DNA of 14,841 nucleotides from Gammaproteobacteria bacterium (GTDB lineage: Bacteria; Pseudomonadota; Gammaproteobacteria; SZUA-229), in contig JALTRC010000026.1 in NCBI GenBank assembly GCA_026998145.1, positions 1 to 14,841 on the forward strand. The letters run 5' to 3'. A model generated the notes under the pieces. That model had not been told where the DNA came from and searched no databases. It saw only the letters and a list, made by a program, of their open reading frames with translations. Each line of letters begins with the position of its first letter. Within the stretch, counting starts at the first letter, position 1. Position numbers and translations under genes: made by a program. Below are positions 1-7,095 of the stretch, one piece after another.

Positions 1-1065
1 TTTAATAATAAAACCAATGGCGTTACCCCCAGGCGCTGGATTGCCCATGCCAATCCACTGATGACAGCACATATCTCGGAAAAAATTGGCAATGACTGGG
101 TGAGTCATCTTGAAAATATATCAGGCATAAAAGATTATCTGGATGATGCTGATTTTACTCAGCGATGGCATGAGATTAAACAGCAGAATAAACAGCGACT
201 GGCTGATCTGGTTAAGGAACAGTGCCAGGTTGATTTTAAAGTCGATGCATTATTTGATGTGCAGGTTAAACGCATCCATGAATATAAACGTCAGCTGTTA
301 AATGTTTTGCATGTTATTCATCTGTATAACCGCATCAAAAAGGGTGATACAGAAAACTGGACCAATCGCTGTGTATTAATTGGCGGCAAGGCAGCGCCCG
401 GTTATCGTATTGCAAAATTAATTATTAAGCTGATTAATAATGTTGCCGAGGTCATCAACCATGATCCTCAGGTAGGCGACAAATTAAAGCTGGCCTTTAT
501 TCCCAATTATGGGGTATCCAAAATGGAAGTGATTTGTCCGGGAACTGATTTGTCTGAACAAATATCAACTGCCGGTAAGGAGGCATCGGGAACCGGCAAT
601 ATGAAGTTTATGATGAACGGGGCCATTACCATTGGAACTTATGATGGCGCCAATATCGAGATACTGGATGCGGTCGGCAAGGATAACTTCTTTTTGTTTG
701 GCATGAAAGCCAATGAGGTTGAAGCCCGCCGTCGTCATTATCGGCCGGATATTATTGTTAATAAGGATGAAGACTTAAAACAGGTCATGCATTTACTGGA
801 ATGTGGTCACTTTAATTCTTTTGAAGCGGGAATATTTGATGAGATTATAGAATCCTTAATGCGACCCCATGACCCATGGCTGACTCTGGCAGATTTTAGA
901 AGCTATATCAATGCACAGGAGGCTGTATCTCAGGCATATCGGGACCAGCCCCGCTGGGTCAGGATGAGTATATTAAATACAGCCAATAGTGGATTTTTTT
1001 CAACCGATAGGACCATGGCTGAATATAACCGGGATATATGGAAGCTGGATAGTGAAAAACTTTAA
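1..1065 (+). CDS. glgP: Glycogen/starch phosphorylase, C-terminal part (cut by window start)
   Basis: Alpha-glucan phosphorylase of family GT35, which releases glucose-1-phosphate from glycogen or maltodextrin in the cytosol. The reading frame is open from base 1; the first visible residues include NGVTPRRW, a conserved phosphorylase motif, so the true start lies upstream of the window. The visible 354 residues correspond to the C-terminal catalytic half of a protein usually about 800-850 aa long. The pyridoxal-phosphate motif EASGTGNMKF is intact, with the Schiff-base lysine at visible residue 202 (bases 604-606). Other family blocks are visible, such as QVKRIHEYKRQLLN and the GTYDGANIEI stretch, and the gene ends in a normal TAA. 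The nearby phosphoglucomutase and glucokinase fit a glycogen-to-glucose-6-P role. The sequence cannot separate GlgP from MalP, which share the family. Confidence 0.95.
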   Translation, partial: FNNKTNGVTPRRWIAHANPLMTAHISEKIGNDWVSHLENISGIKDYLDDADFTQRWHEIKQQNKQRLADLVKEQCQVDFKVDALFDVQVKRIHEYKRQLLNVLHVIHLYNRIKKGDTENWTNRCVLIGGKAAPGYRIAKLIIKLINNVAEVINHDPQVGDKLKLAFIPNYGVSKMEVICPGTDLSEQISTAGKEASGTGNMKFMMNGAITIGTYDGANIEILDAVGKDNFFLFGMKANEVEARRRHYRPDIIVNKDEDLKQVMHLLECGHFNSFEAGIFDEIIESLMRPHDPWLTLADFRSYINAQEAVSQAYRDQPRWVRMSILNTANSGFFSTDRTMAEYNRDIWKLDSEKL

Positions 1066-1076
1066 TCCCCCTCAGT

Positions 1077-1095
1077 CCCCCTTTTTCAAAGGGGG
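1077..1095. repeat. GC-capped hairpin just after glgP
   Basis: CCCCCTTT-TTC-AAAGGGGG is a perfect 8-bp inverted repeat with a 3-nt loop, starting 12 bases after the glgP stop codon. It could act as a transcription terminator or mRNA 3' stabiliser, but no T-run follows it. The downstream bases (AAACTAAG..., then ATAATCAG) resemble the tandem repeat unit at 1145-1462, so it is probably a shortened, diverged copy of that unit. Confidence 0.6.
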
Positions 1096-1144
1096 AGGTT
1101 ACAGAGCATTAAACTAAGCTTGAATATAATCAGCATATAAAAAG

Positions 1145-1462
1145 CAGAATAGAAATGACCACCCCTCTTTAACAAAGAGGGGCGGGGGAGATTTCCAGCA
1201 GACAGTCATCTCCTCAAATCCTTTTTTAAAGAAGATCAAATCGAATAAACTAAGGTCAAATACAATCAGAATAGAAATGAACACCCCTCTTTAATAAAGA
1301 GGGGTCGGGGGGATTTCCAGCAGACAGTCATCTCCCCAAATCCTTTTTTAAAGAAGATCAAAGCGAATAAAGCTAAGGTCAGATACAATCAGAATAGAAA
1401 TGAACACCCCTCTTTAACAAAGAGGGGCCGGGGGAGATTTCCAGCAGACTGCAATCTCACCC
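1145..1462. repeat. Tandem repeat of about 122 bp, two full copies and one partial, each with a hairpin
   Basis: Units begin at CAGAATAGAAATGA: 1145-1266 (122 bp), 1267-1389 (123 bp) and a truncated copy from 1390 to about 1462. Each contains CCCCTCTTT-AAC/AAT-AAAGAGGGG, a 9-bp perfect stem with a 3-nt loop, at 1162-1182, 1284-1304 and 1407-1427, followed by a G-rich run and ATTTCCAGCAGAC. The full copies also carry a weaker quasi-palindrome around ATCCTTTTTTAAAG. The copies differ at scattered positions and there is no spacer structure. With the hairpin at 1077-1095 these repeats fill the 429-bp gap between glgP and the pgm 3' end. No gene is visible there. The motif resembles short palindromic elements dispersed through many gammaproteobacterial genomes; that link is from memory. 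Confidence 0.85.
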
Positions 1463-1494
1463 ACCCTCCTTTACAAAGTGAAAATTAAATAAAA

Positions 1495-3132
1495 TCAGGT
1501 AATAACATCAGGCTGATCGCGCTGGCAGCGCGCTTTAATTTCAGCCAGTTCACCCGCAATATGAATCAATTCAGCCAGCGCCTGCTGAGTATCCATATCA
1601 TGCTGCTGTGGATCAGCGACATAACGCTCAATATAAACGCGAAGAGTCGCCCCTTCGGTGCCCGTGCCTGACAGGCGATACACAATCCGCGATTCATCTT
1701 CAAACAATACCCGTACACCCTGGTGTTCCGTTACGCTCTTATCAACCGGGTCAAGATAACGGAAGTCATCACATAGCTGAACCTGATAAGATGAAAACCT
1801 TTTACCGGCCAAAGAGGTGCTTTGTGCTCTTAAATGTTCCATTAAGCGGGCAGCAATATCACTGTCAATGGCCTCGTAATCATGCCGCGTGTAATAGTGT
1901 CGGCCATACTGCTTCCAGTGGGCACGGGTAATGTCTTCAACACTCTGCTGTTTAACAGCAATTAAATTCAACCAGAATAAAACTGCCCAGAGACCATCTT
2001 TTTCACGGATATGATTAGAGCCGGAGCCAAAGCTTTCTTCTCCACACAGGGTAATGCGATTATCATCCAGTAAATTGCCAAAATATTTCCAGCCGGTTGG
2101 GGTTTCATAGCAGCTTATATTATTTGCTGCCGCGACCTTATCAACCGCGCGGCTGGTGGGAAGTGATCGAGCCACACCCACAATGCCGTCTTTATAGCCG
2201 GGTATTAAATGGGCATTGGCGGTCATTATGGCCAGACTATCGCTTGGGTTTACAAAGAAATTTTTGCCGATAATCATATTGCGATCACCATCACCATCGG
2301 AAGCCGCGCCAAAATTAGTCTTTGTTGATGGTGAATTAAGGCGATCGGTTAATTCTTTTGTATGGGCCAGATTAGGATCTGGATGAGCGCCGCCAAAATC
2401 CTCTTTTGGAATGCCATTAATCACCGTACCCGCCTGAGCCTGTAATCGCTTTTCAAATATTTCGATTGCATAAGGGCCGGTTACCGCATGCATGGCATCA
2501 AAACACATTTGCAGTTGGTCGGATGTAAACAGGGAGCGGATGGCGGGAAAGTCAAATAACTGCTCCATCATTTCACTGTAATCAGCGACTGAATCAATAA
2601 CATCCACTTGCATATCGCCTATAACAAAGCGCCGGGGTGTATCGATATTTACCGGCTCTATATCGGCGATCCTGTATTCATGGATCGTTTTACTGGCCTC
2701 ATAAACCGCATCGGTAAAAGAGGTAGGGGCAGGGCCGCCATTGGAGATATTAAATTTAATGCCAAAGTCTCCATCAGCGCCTCCTGGATTATGGCTGGCA
2801 GAGAGGATAATGCCCCCATCGGCCTTATATTTTCGGATAATGCATGACACAGAAGGGGTGGATAGCAGGCCGTTTGTTCCCACCATCACGCGCTTAACCC
2901 CATTGGCCGCAGCCATCTTTAAAATAATCTGGATTGCATGGCCATTGTAGAAGCGGCCATCACCCCCCAGAACCAGCAGGCCTCCCTTGAGGCTCTGGGC
3001 AATATTAAAAATAGACTGAACAAAGTTTTCCAGATAATGTGGCTGTTGAAAAACGCGAACTTTTTTTCTTAAACCGGAGGTTCCCGGCTTTTGATCGCTA
3101 AAGGGTGTGCTCTGTATATGATTAATTTTCAT
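1495..3132 (-). CDS. pgm: Phosphoglucomutase (alpha-D-glucose), eukaryotic PGM1-like type
   Basis: Interconverts glucose-1-phosphate and glucose-6-phosphate through a phosphoserine enzyme and glucose-1,6-bisphosphate. At 545 aa it aligns along its whole length with animal PGM1: N-terminal DQKPGTSGLRK (about 13-23), active-site loop SASHNPGG with the phosphorylated Ser at 113, Mg-binding loop DGDGDRN (279-285), sugar loop GEESFGSGSNHIREKDG (364-380) and phosphate loop RLSGTGTEGATLR (486-498). Even the C-terminal VIT matches rabbit PGM1. All catalytic loops look intact. This differs from the E. coli Pgm type, whose N-terminus is unlike this one. The ATG at 3132 has only a weak upstream GAG. It is divergent from glucokinase across 89 bp and convergent with glgP, joining the products of both at glucose-6-P. 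Confidence 0.97.
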   Translation of the reverse strand: MKINHIQSTPFSDQKPGTSGLRKKVRVFQQPHYLENFVQSIFNIAQSLKGGLLVLGGDGRFYNGHAIQIILKMAAANGVKRVMVGTNGLLSTPSVSCIIRKYKADGGIILSASHNPGGADGDFGIKFNISNGGPAPTSFTDAVYEASKTIHEYRIADIEPVNIDTPRRFVIGDMQVDVIDSVADYSEMMEQLFDFPAIRSLFTSDQLQMCFDAMHAVTGPYAIEIFEKRLQAQAGTVINGIPKEDFGGAHPDPNLAHTKELTDRLNSPSTKTNFGAASDGDGDRNMIIGKNFFVNPSDSLAIMTANAHLIPGYKDGIVGVARSLPTSRAVDKVAAANNISCYETPTGWKYFGNLLDDNRITLCGEESFGSGSNHIREKDGLWAVLFWLNLIAVKQQSVEDITRAHWKQYGRHYYTRHDYEAIDSDIAARLMEHLRAQSTSLAGKRFSSYQVQLCDDFRYLDPVDKSVTEHQGVRVLFEDESRIVYRLSGTGTEGATLRVYIERYVADPQQHDMDTQQALAELIHIAGELAEIKARCQRDQPDVIT

Positions 3133-3221
3133 AATGGCTCGGCTTTAAATAGATCCTTATAAGATGCATTATTCTAATACAATGTTGATCTGAATGTGAC
3201 TTTAAAAAACGGAAGATAAAA
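3133..3221. promoter_or_regulatory. Divergent promoter region between pgm and glk
   Basis: This 89-bp A+T-rich gap must hold the start signals of both genes. On the minus strand a TATAAG box (3156-3161) lies about 25 bp ahead of the pgm ATG, but no good -35 partner is seen. For glk the clear signal is the ribosome-binding site GGAAGA (3211-3216), 5 bp before the ATG at 3222. No operator palindrome is evident. Confidence 0.4.
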
Positions 3222-4226
3222 ATGATGATTCTGGCTGCCGATATTGGGGGGACACACACACGCCTGCTTTTGCAGATACTGGACAATGGCCATAGTGATA
3301 CATTGATTGAGAAGTCCTATTTGAGTTCACAATATGCTGGTCTGGTTGAGGTTGTAAAAACATTCCTGACTGAAACTAATATTAAAAACACCATAGATGC
3401 AGCCTGCTTTGCAGTGGCTGGCCCGGTTAAATCCGGTGAGGTTACAGTAACCAATCTTCCCTGGGTGCTCAGTGAGCAGCAGCTTGCAGATGAATTAAAT
3501 ATTCCCCGTGTCAAAATTATTAATGATTTTACTGCCGCCGCTTATGGAGTATTAGATGTTAAGGATGAAGACATGGAAGTTTTGCAGCCGGGCATAAAAT
3601 CAGCCAGTCAGTCGCCTGCTGATGCGGTGGTGATTGGTGCGGGAACCGGTTTGGGCGCGGCGCATATAATCTGGTTAGGGGATGGTTACCGGGTTTGTTC
3701 CAGTGAAGCCGGGCATGCCGGCTTTGCAGCTGAAAGCCCGCTTCAATGTGAATTATTATCCTGGATGCAGGCTTCATCTTCTCATGTGAGTCTGGAAACT
3801 TTTTTATCCGGTAGCGGCTTATTCAGGATTTATCAGTTTTTAAAGCAGATTAAAAAAATACCTGAATCCGAAAGTATAAAAAAATCTTTTAAAGAAAATG
3901 ACCCCGCACAAATGATTAGCCAGGCGGCATTATCTGGCAGTGATTATCTGTGTCAGATGACACTGGATTTATTTATTGAAATATATGGTGCCGCCGCCGG
4001 CAATATTGCCTTGCACTATTATCCGCTATCAGAAGTTTATATTGCCGGTGGTATTGCCGCCAAAATAAAACCGGCCTTATCCACTGAGCGTTTTATTCAG
4101 GCGTTTATAAACAAGGGGCCGATGACAGCCAATATGGAAGCCTTAAGTGTTAAACTGGTCTGTAATGAAAATATCGGCTTGTATGGAGCCTTATCTCAGG
4201 CAAGAGCCATGCTTATTAGCCTTTAA
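3222..4226 (+). CDS. glk: Glucokinase, E. coli Glk family
   Basis: ATP-dependent phosphorylation of glucose to glucose-6-phosphate in the cytosol. The 334-aa protein has the usual length and order of motifs: phosphate-1 loop DIGGTHTR (7-14), VAGPV (65-69), catalytic aspartate in IINDFTAAAYG (D102), phosphate-2 loop GAGTGLG (139-145), SEAGHAGF (161-168, matching the SEGGH element of E. coli Glk) and the adenosine-site block VYIAGGIA (272-279). GGAAGA ends 5 bp before the first of two adjacent ATGs (3222 and 3225); either could serve. It is divergent from pgm, and its last 11 bp overlap the 3' end of the opposing kinase gene. Its job here is most simply to bring free glucose into the same glucose-6-P pool that pgm feeds. 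Confidence 0.96.
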   Translation: MMILAADIGGTHTRLLLQILDNGHSDTLIEKSYLSSQYAGLVEVVKTFLTETNIKNTIDAACFAVAGPVKSGEVTVTNLPWVLSEQQLADELNIPRVKIINDFTAAAYGVLDVKDEDMEVLQPGIKSASQSPADAVVIGAGTGLGAAHIIWLGDGYRVCSSEAGHAGFAAESPLQCELLSWMQASSSHVSLETFLSGSGLFRIYQFLKQIKKIPESESIKKSFKENDPAQMISQAALSGSDYLCQMTLDLFIEIYGAAAGNIALHYYPLSEVYIAGGIAAKIKPALSTERFIQAFINKGPMTANMEALSVKLVCNENIGLYGALSQARAMLISL

Positions 4227-5193
4227 GTCGAGTATCGACTGATTGAATCTGGTGATTGTTATTGAGATGAAAAACAATATCGCTTCGCTCTGGCATGTTT
4301 TCCAGATTATGTCTTGTGATTCTTTCAAAGTGCATAATAAAGCGTTTTATATCATGATCGTTCATGGTGTTATCTATTTTTCCGGTGAGTGACTTTTTGA
4401 GTTTTTGTTCCTGTAACTTTCGCCATTCATATACCTTGTTAAAGTCGGGAATTTTCAGCATGAGCATAATATCAATCATGGAAAACAATTCGGCATAGCT
4501 ATTTTGTAGTTGCCGGTTAATATGGTTTCGCCAGATGCCTTCACCATCTTCCTCTTCTTCCAGCTGATTAATGGGATGTTTTAACTGTTCAGCTGTTTGA
4601 GCACAGCTGCCCACACACCAGCCTTCAAATAGAATAATATCGCAATGGCTTTTAACGGGCTTCCATTGGGTCTGTGGTAATGGATTATCTGCTGCCTTAT
4701 CAAATACGGGTATTAGACAATCGGTGATATTCTGATCCCCAAGCTGTTTTAATATTTTAATGCCCTGTTCAATATTGTGGGTGCCCGGTACACCGCGGGT
4801 TTTAAATAAAGGATGTATTTGATCGGCCAGCGCCTGCCGCTGTTGCTGGCTTTTATATAAATCATCAATGGAAAAGCTGACAATGTTTTTATTAAACAGC
4901 TGCTCAAGCAACAGGCCTGTCACTTTGCAAAAAGTCGTTTTGCCTGCGCCCTGAGCACCATTAATACCAATAACCAGCGGGCGATTATCATGCAGGCTTG
5001 CCAGCCAGTGGGCAAAAGGAATATATAAAGACTCAAGTTGGCTTTGGCTAAACTGTTGCAGAGGAATTTTTTCACTGGCCAGTAAAGATTCAAGTTGAGG
5101 CAGAATATTACTGGACATTGCCCGGCGTTCCTTAATCGTCAGGGGATTTAGGTTTTCCGGCCAGCTAATGCTTGTGGTTTCAGGTTTTGCCAT
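4216..5193 (-). CDS. P-loop kinase, D-glycerate 3-kinase (plant GLYK-like) family
   Basis: Member of the phosphoribulokinase/uridine-kinase-like P-loop family; the closest named relative I recognise is plant-type glycerate kinase, which makes 3-phosphoglycerate from D-glycerate. Visible motifs are Walker A GINGAQGAGKTT (76-87), SIDDLYKS (108-115), RGVPGTHN (133-140), FDKAADNP (164-171) and LFEGWCVG (188-195), the order expected for GLYK. There is no signal peptide or membrane segment. Two starts are possible: the ATG at 5193, without a clear Shine-Dalgarno site, and the ATG at 5118 (protein starting MSSNILPQL), preceded by AAGGA at 10 bp. Both keep the kinase core. The 3' end overlaps glk by 11 bp on the opposite strand, and the 5' end is divergent from the DUF1566 gene. 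The exact substrate is inferred from family only. Confidence 0.85.
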   Translation of the reverse strand: MAKPETTSISWPENLNPLTIKERRAMSSNILPQLESLLASEKIPLQQFSQSQLESLYIPFAHWLASLHDNRPLVIGINGAQGAGKTTFCKVTGLLLEQLFNKNIVSFSIDDLYKSQQQRQALADQIHPLFKTRGVPGTHNIEQGIKILKQLGDQNITDCLIPVFDKAADNPLPQTQWKPVKSHCDIILFEGWCVGSCAQTAEQLKHPINQLEEEEDGEGIWRNHINRQLQNSYAELFSMIDIMLMLKIPDFNKVYEWRKLQEQKLKKSLTGKIDNTMNDHDIKRFIMHFERITRHNLENMPERSDIVFHLNNNHQIQSVDTRLKG

Positions 5194-5235
5194 AATCTAT
5201 ACAGTATCGCCGATTCATTTTATTAAAGCTGTTTT

Positions 5236-5241
5236 AAAGGA
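5236..5241 (+). promoter_or_regulatory. Ribosome-binding site fixing the DUF1566 gene start at 5249
   Basis: AAAGGA lies 7 bp before the ATG at 5249. The frame stays open up to an ATG at 5168, but that start lacks a Shine-Dalgarno site and would overlap the divergent kinase gene, so 5249 is preferred. Confidence 0.7.
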
Positions 5242-5248
5242 TAATAAC

Positions 5249-6259
5249 ATGAGCCCAATTGTTCGACCCAGCCTGTGGACAGGGCAGATAAACTGTTATG
5301 ACACACAGGGCAATGTCATTGAATGTGCAGGTAGTGGTCAGGATGCTGAATTTCAGGCCGGCCTTGCCTGGCCTTCGCCGCGCTTCAGTGTTAATGGTGA
5401 AATAGTAAAAGATCATTTAACGGGCCTGTACTGGACACGCAAATCCAATTTCGCCGACTTTCCTTTAAGCTGGCAGGAGTCACTGGATTTTATTGCGGAT
5501 ATGAACCGGCAAAATATGCTGGGTTTTAATGACTGGCGGCTACCCAATCGGCGCGAACTGCGCAGCCTGCTCAGTTTTCACAATCACCGCCCCGCATTAC
5601 CGGCCGGTCACCCGTTTACCGATGTTTTTTTAGGCTGGTACTGGACATCAAGCACAGCCGCCATCAGCCCGGATTATGCCTGGTATGTGCATCTGGAAGG
5701 CGGGCGCATGTTCTACGGCGGCAAAGATCAGAGCTATTTAAGCTGGCCGGTAAGAGGCAGGGGTAATGGCGCCTTACCGCAAACAGGTCAGCGACAATGT
5801 TATAACAGCAATGGGGAGCAGATCGACTGTGAAGGCAGCGGTCAGGATGGAGAAATCCTTAGCGGGCGTGTATGGCCTCAGCCCCGCTTTAAATCAGCTG
5901 AGGATATTGTTGAGGATTGTTTAACCGGCATACGCTGGGCCAAACAGGCGGCCATGAGTAACAGGCCACTGAGCTGGCCAGATGCCCTGTCTTTTATTGA
6001 AGCGCTTAATCAGAAAAATCCAGCCCGCCAATGGCGACTACCCAATATTAATGAGCTGGAATCTCTGGTGGATTGTTCACAATCCAGTCCAGCGCTGGCA
6101 GGAAGCGCGTTTTTTGACAATATTAAAGATGTTTACTGGTCATCCACAACCAGTGTTTTTGAACCGGACTGGGCCATGGCATTGTATATTAATAAAGGTG
6201 CGGTAGGAGTGGGGCAGAAGTATTTGCCTGAGTTTTATATCTGGCCGGTTCTGGTTTGA
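5249..6259 (+). CDS. Tandem DUF1566 (Lcl C-terminal-like) protein
   Basis: A 336-aa protein made of two homologous halves, about residues 10-170 and 178-336. Each half begins with a TGQxxCY element containing C-x9-C (C16/C26 and C184/C194) and GSGQD, followed by WPxPRF, a LTGLYW or LTGIRW block, WRLPNxxEL (96-104 and 262-270), YWTSST or YWSSTT (131-136 and 296-301) and a closing W-P-V (166-168 and 332-334). These are hallmarks of DUF1566, thought to adopt a C-type-lectin/sulfatase-modifying-factor-like fold. No signal peptide or membrane anchor follows the chosen start, so it appears cytosolic unless exported another way; a longer start at 5168 would add a short hydrophobic stretch but has no ribosome-binding site. 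Catalytic residues cannot be assigned and the function is unknown. It is divergent from the glycerate-kinase-like gene. Confidence 0.85.
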   Translation: MSPIVRPSLWTGQINCYDTQGNVIECAGSGQDAEFQAGLAWPSPRFSVNGEIVKDHLTGLYWTRKSNFADFPLSWQESLDFIADMNRQNMLGFNDWRLPNRRELRSLLSFHNHRPALPAGHPFTDVFLGWYWTSSTAAISPDYAWYVHLEGGRMFYGGKDQSYLSWPVRGRGNGALPQTGQRQCYNSNGEQIDCEGSGQDGEILSGRVWPQPRFKSAEDIVEDCLTGIRWAKQAAMSNRPLSWPDALSFIEALNQKNPARQWRLPNINELESLVDCSQSSPALAGSAFFDNIKDVYWSSTTSVFEPDWAMALYINKGAVGVGQKYLPEFYIWPVLV

Positions 6260-6313
6260 GAAGTCTGGGGTAGAATATCGAGCCTTTTAAACCTTGCTTA
6301 CTGGGAATTCAAA

Positions 6314-6347
6314 ACGGCACGCTTTGAAAGAATACAAAAAGCGCCGT
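6314..6347. repeat. Imperfect hairpin downstream of the DUF1566 gene
   Basis: ACGGC-(AC)-GCTTT at 6314-6325 pairs with AAAGC-GCCGT at 6338-6347, giving ten base pairs with a 2-nt bulge and a 12-nt loop. It lies in the 120-bp gap between the DUF1566 stop and the brnA stop, where transcription converges. It may help termination from either side, but no T-run follows. Confidence 0.4.
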
Positions 6348-6379
6348 ATTGTAAGGCCCGATGCAACTATGTGTCAGGC

Positions 6380-6598
6380 TTATGACGCCCATTCCATTTT
6401 AAGTTTGCGATGATTAATTGCGCAATCACGTAAATAAAGATTTATTAAAGTCTGATATGGTATACCCGATTCTTCTGCCAGGGATTTAAAATACTCTACC
6501 GACTCACAATCAAGACGCATTGTAATGGGCTGCTTCAGGTGTTTAATGTAAGGGTTTTTTTTTCCCTTCATTTTTGAAAAATCGTAGTGAGCTTTCAT
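6380..6598 (-). CDS. brnA: BrnA-type antitoxin (ribbon-helix-helix)
   Basis: The 72-aa partner of BrnT. The core KQPITMRLDCESVEYFKSLA (about 22-41) is a MetJ/Arc-type ribbon-helix-helix signature, followed by ESGIPYQTLINLYLRDCA, which is very typical of BrnA. The N-terminal YDFSKMKGKKNPY also matches the family. BrnA neutralises the BrnT ribonuclease and represses its own operon. It is the second gene of the operon: its ATG overlaps the brnT stop by 4 bp, implying translational coupling. Toxin-before-antitoxin order is normal for brnTA. A perfect inverted repeat upstream of brnT (6891-6901) is the likely binding site. Length is close to or slightly below typical family size. Confidence 0.92.
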   Translation of the reverse strand: MKAHYDFSKMKGKKNPYIKHLKQPITMRLDCESVEYFKSLAEESGIPYQTLINLYLRDCAINHRKLKMEWAS

Positions 6599-6888
6599 TG
6601 TCTTTTACTCCAATAATATTGTTCTTCATCTTTATCTGCTTTTCTAGCCGATATAATTCTGACTAATGTTTCATTTTCTCTAAAACAGTGACAAACAACT
6701 AATGTTTTTAAATTGAAACTAGAGCCAAGCAGGATAAAACGATCCTCTTCATCAGAATGCTCTGGATCGAAGAATTGAATTGCATTTTCATCGTAGAAGA
6801 CAGTGCGGGCTTCATCAAATGTAATGCCATGTTTTCGAACATTGGATTTGTCTTTCTTTGTGTCCCACTCAAACGCCAGCTTTTTCAT
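6595..6888 (-). CDS. brnT: BrnT-type ribonuclease toxin
   Basis: A 97-aa BrnT toxin with a RelE-like fold, which cleaves RNA and inhibits translation when free of BrnA. The N-terminal FEWDTKKDKSNVRKHGITFDEA (about 6-27) and the C-terminal RIISARKADKDEEQYY (about 77-92) are diagnostic. The length is normal and there is no frameshift, so the toxin looks intact. No Shine-Dalgarno site precedes the ATG at 6888, and the best promoter places transcription at or next to the start codon, suggesting a leaderless message. The pair lies next to the 3' end of tRNA-Leu in A+T-rich DNA, consistent with acquisition by transfer. It overlaps brnA by 4 bp. Confidence 0.93.
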   Translation of the reverse strand: MKKLAFEWDTKKDKSNVRKHGITFDEARTVFYDENAIQFFDPEHSDEEDRFILLGSSFNLKTLVVCHCFRENETLVRIISARKADKDEEQYYWSKRQ

Positions 6889-6922
6889 ATGTACAGTGTA
6901 CTTATGTCTTTTGGTAAGTCAA
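6889..6922 (-). promoter_or_regulatory. brnTA promoter with overlapping palindromic operator
   Basis: Read on the minus strand: a -35 box TTGACT (6917-6922), a 16-bp spacer, and a -10 box TACACT (6895-6900). The perfect inverted repeat GTACA-N-TGTAC (6891-6901) covers the -10 box, as expected for a site where the BrnA ribbon-helix-helix dimer represses its own promoter. The predicted start of transcription, about 7 bp beyond the -10 box, coincides with the brnT ATG at 6888. Confidence 0.6.
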
Positions 6923-7020
6923 GAGTATAGCTTTAGTGATGAGTGCACACTTAAGGGAGCTGTTGTCTGGATTTCAGGGCACAAAGGTGCATAGCTGGAA
7001 ATAACACTAACAGTTTGGCT

Positions 7021-7040
7021 TTCTACATAGTGTCTACATT
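7021..7040. repeat. Two 7-bp direct repeats 11 bp apart, near tRNA-Leu
   Basis: TCTACAT occurs at 7022-7028 and 7033-7039, one helical turn apart, within the 207-bp gene-free gap between brnT and the tRNA 3' end. On the tRNA strand the second copy extends to GTAGACAC (7030-7037), which also occurs in the tRNA D-arm (7157-7164). This could be a remnant of integrase-type binding sites, but the match is short. Nothing else is recognised in this gap apart from the brnTA promoter. Confidence 0.3.
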
Positions 7041-7095
7041 AAAATTTTTAAGAAAATGCAGGAAAGCTGAAGGGCGTATAAGGTATTGATTAAAA

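Noticed and set aside
1145..1462. CRISPR array
   Set aside because: The units are tandem copies of about 122 bp, alike over their whole length; there are no short constant repeats separated by unique spacers and no cas genes.
5168..5248. Upstream start for the DUF1566 gene giving a hydrophobic N-terminus
   Set aside because: No ribosome-binding site precedes the ATG at 5168, and it would overlap the divergent kinase gene, while AAAGGA sits well placed before 5249.
6306..6313. ATTCAAAA shared with the tRNA-Leu anticodon loop as a possible att site
   Set aside because: Only 8 bp, A+T-rich and in the opposite orientation to the tRNA; expected by chance.
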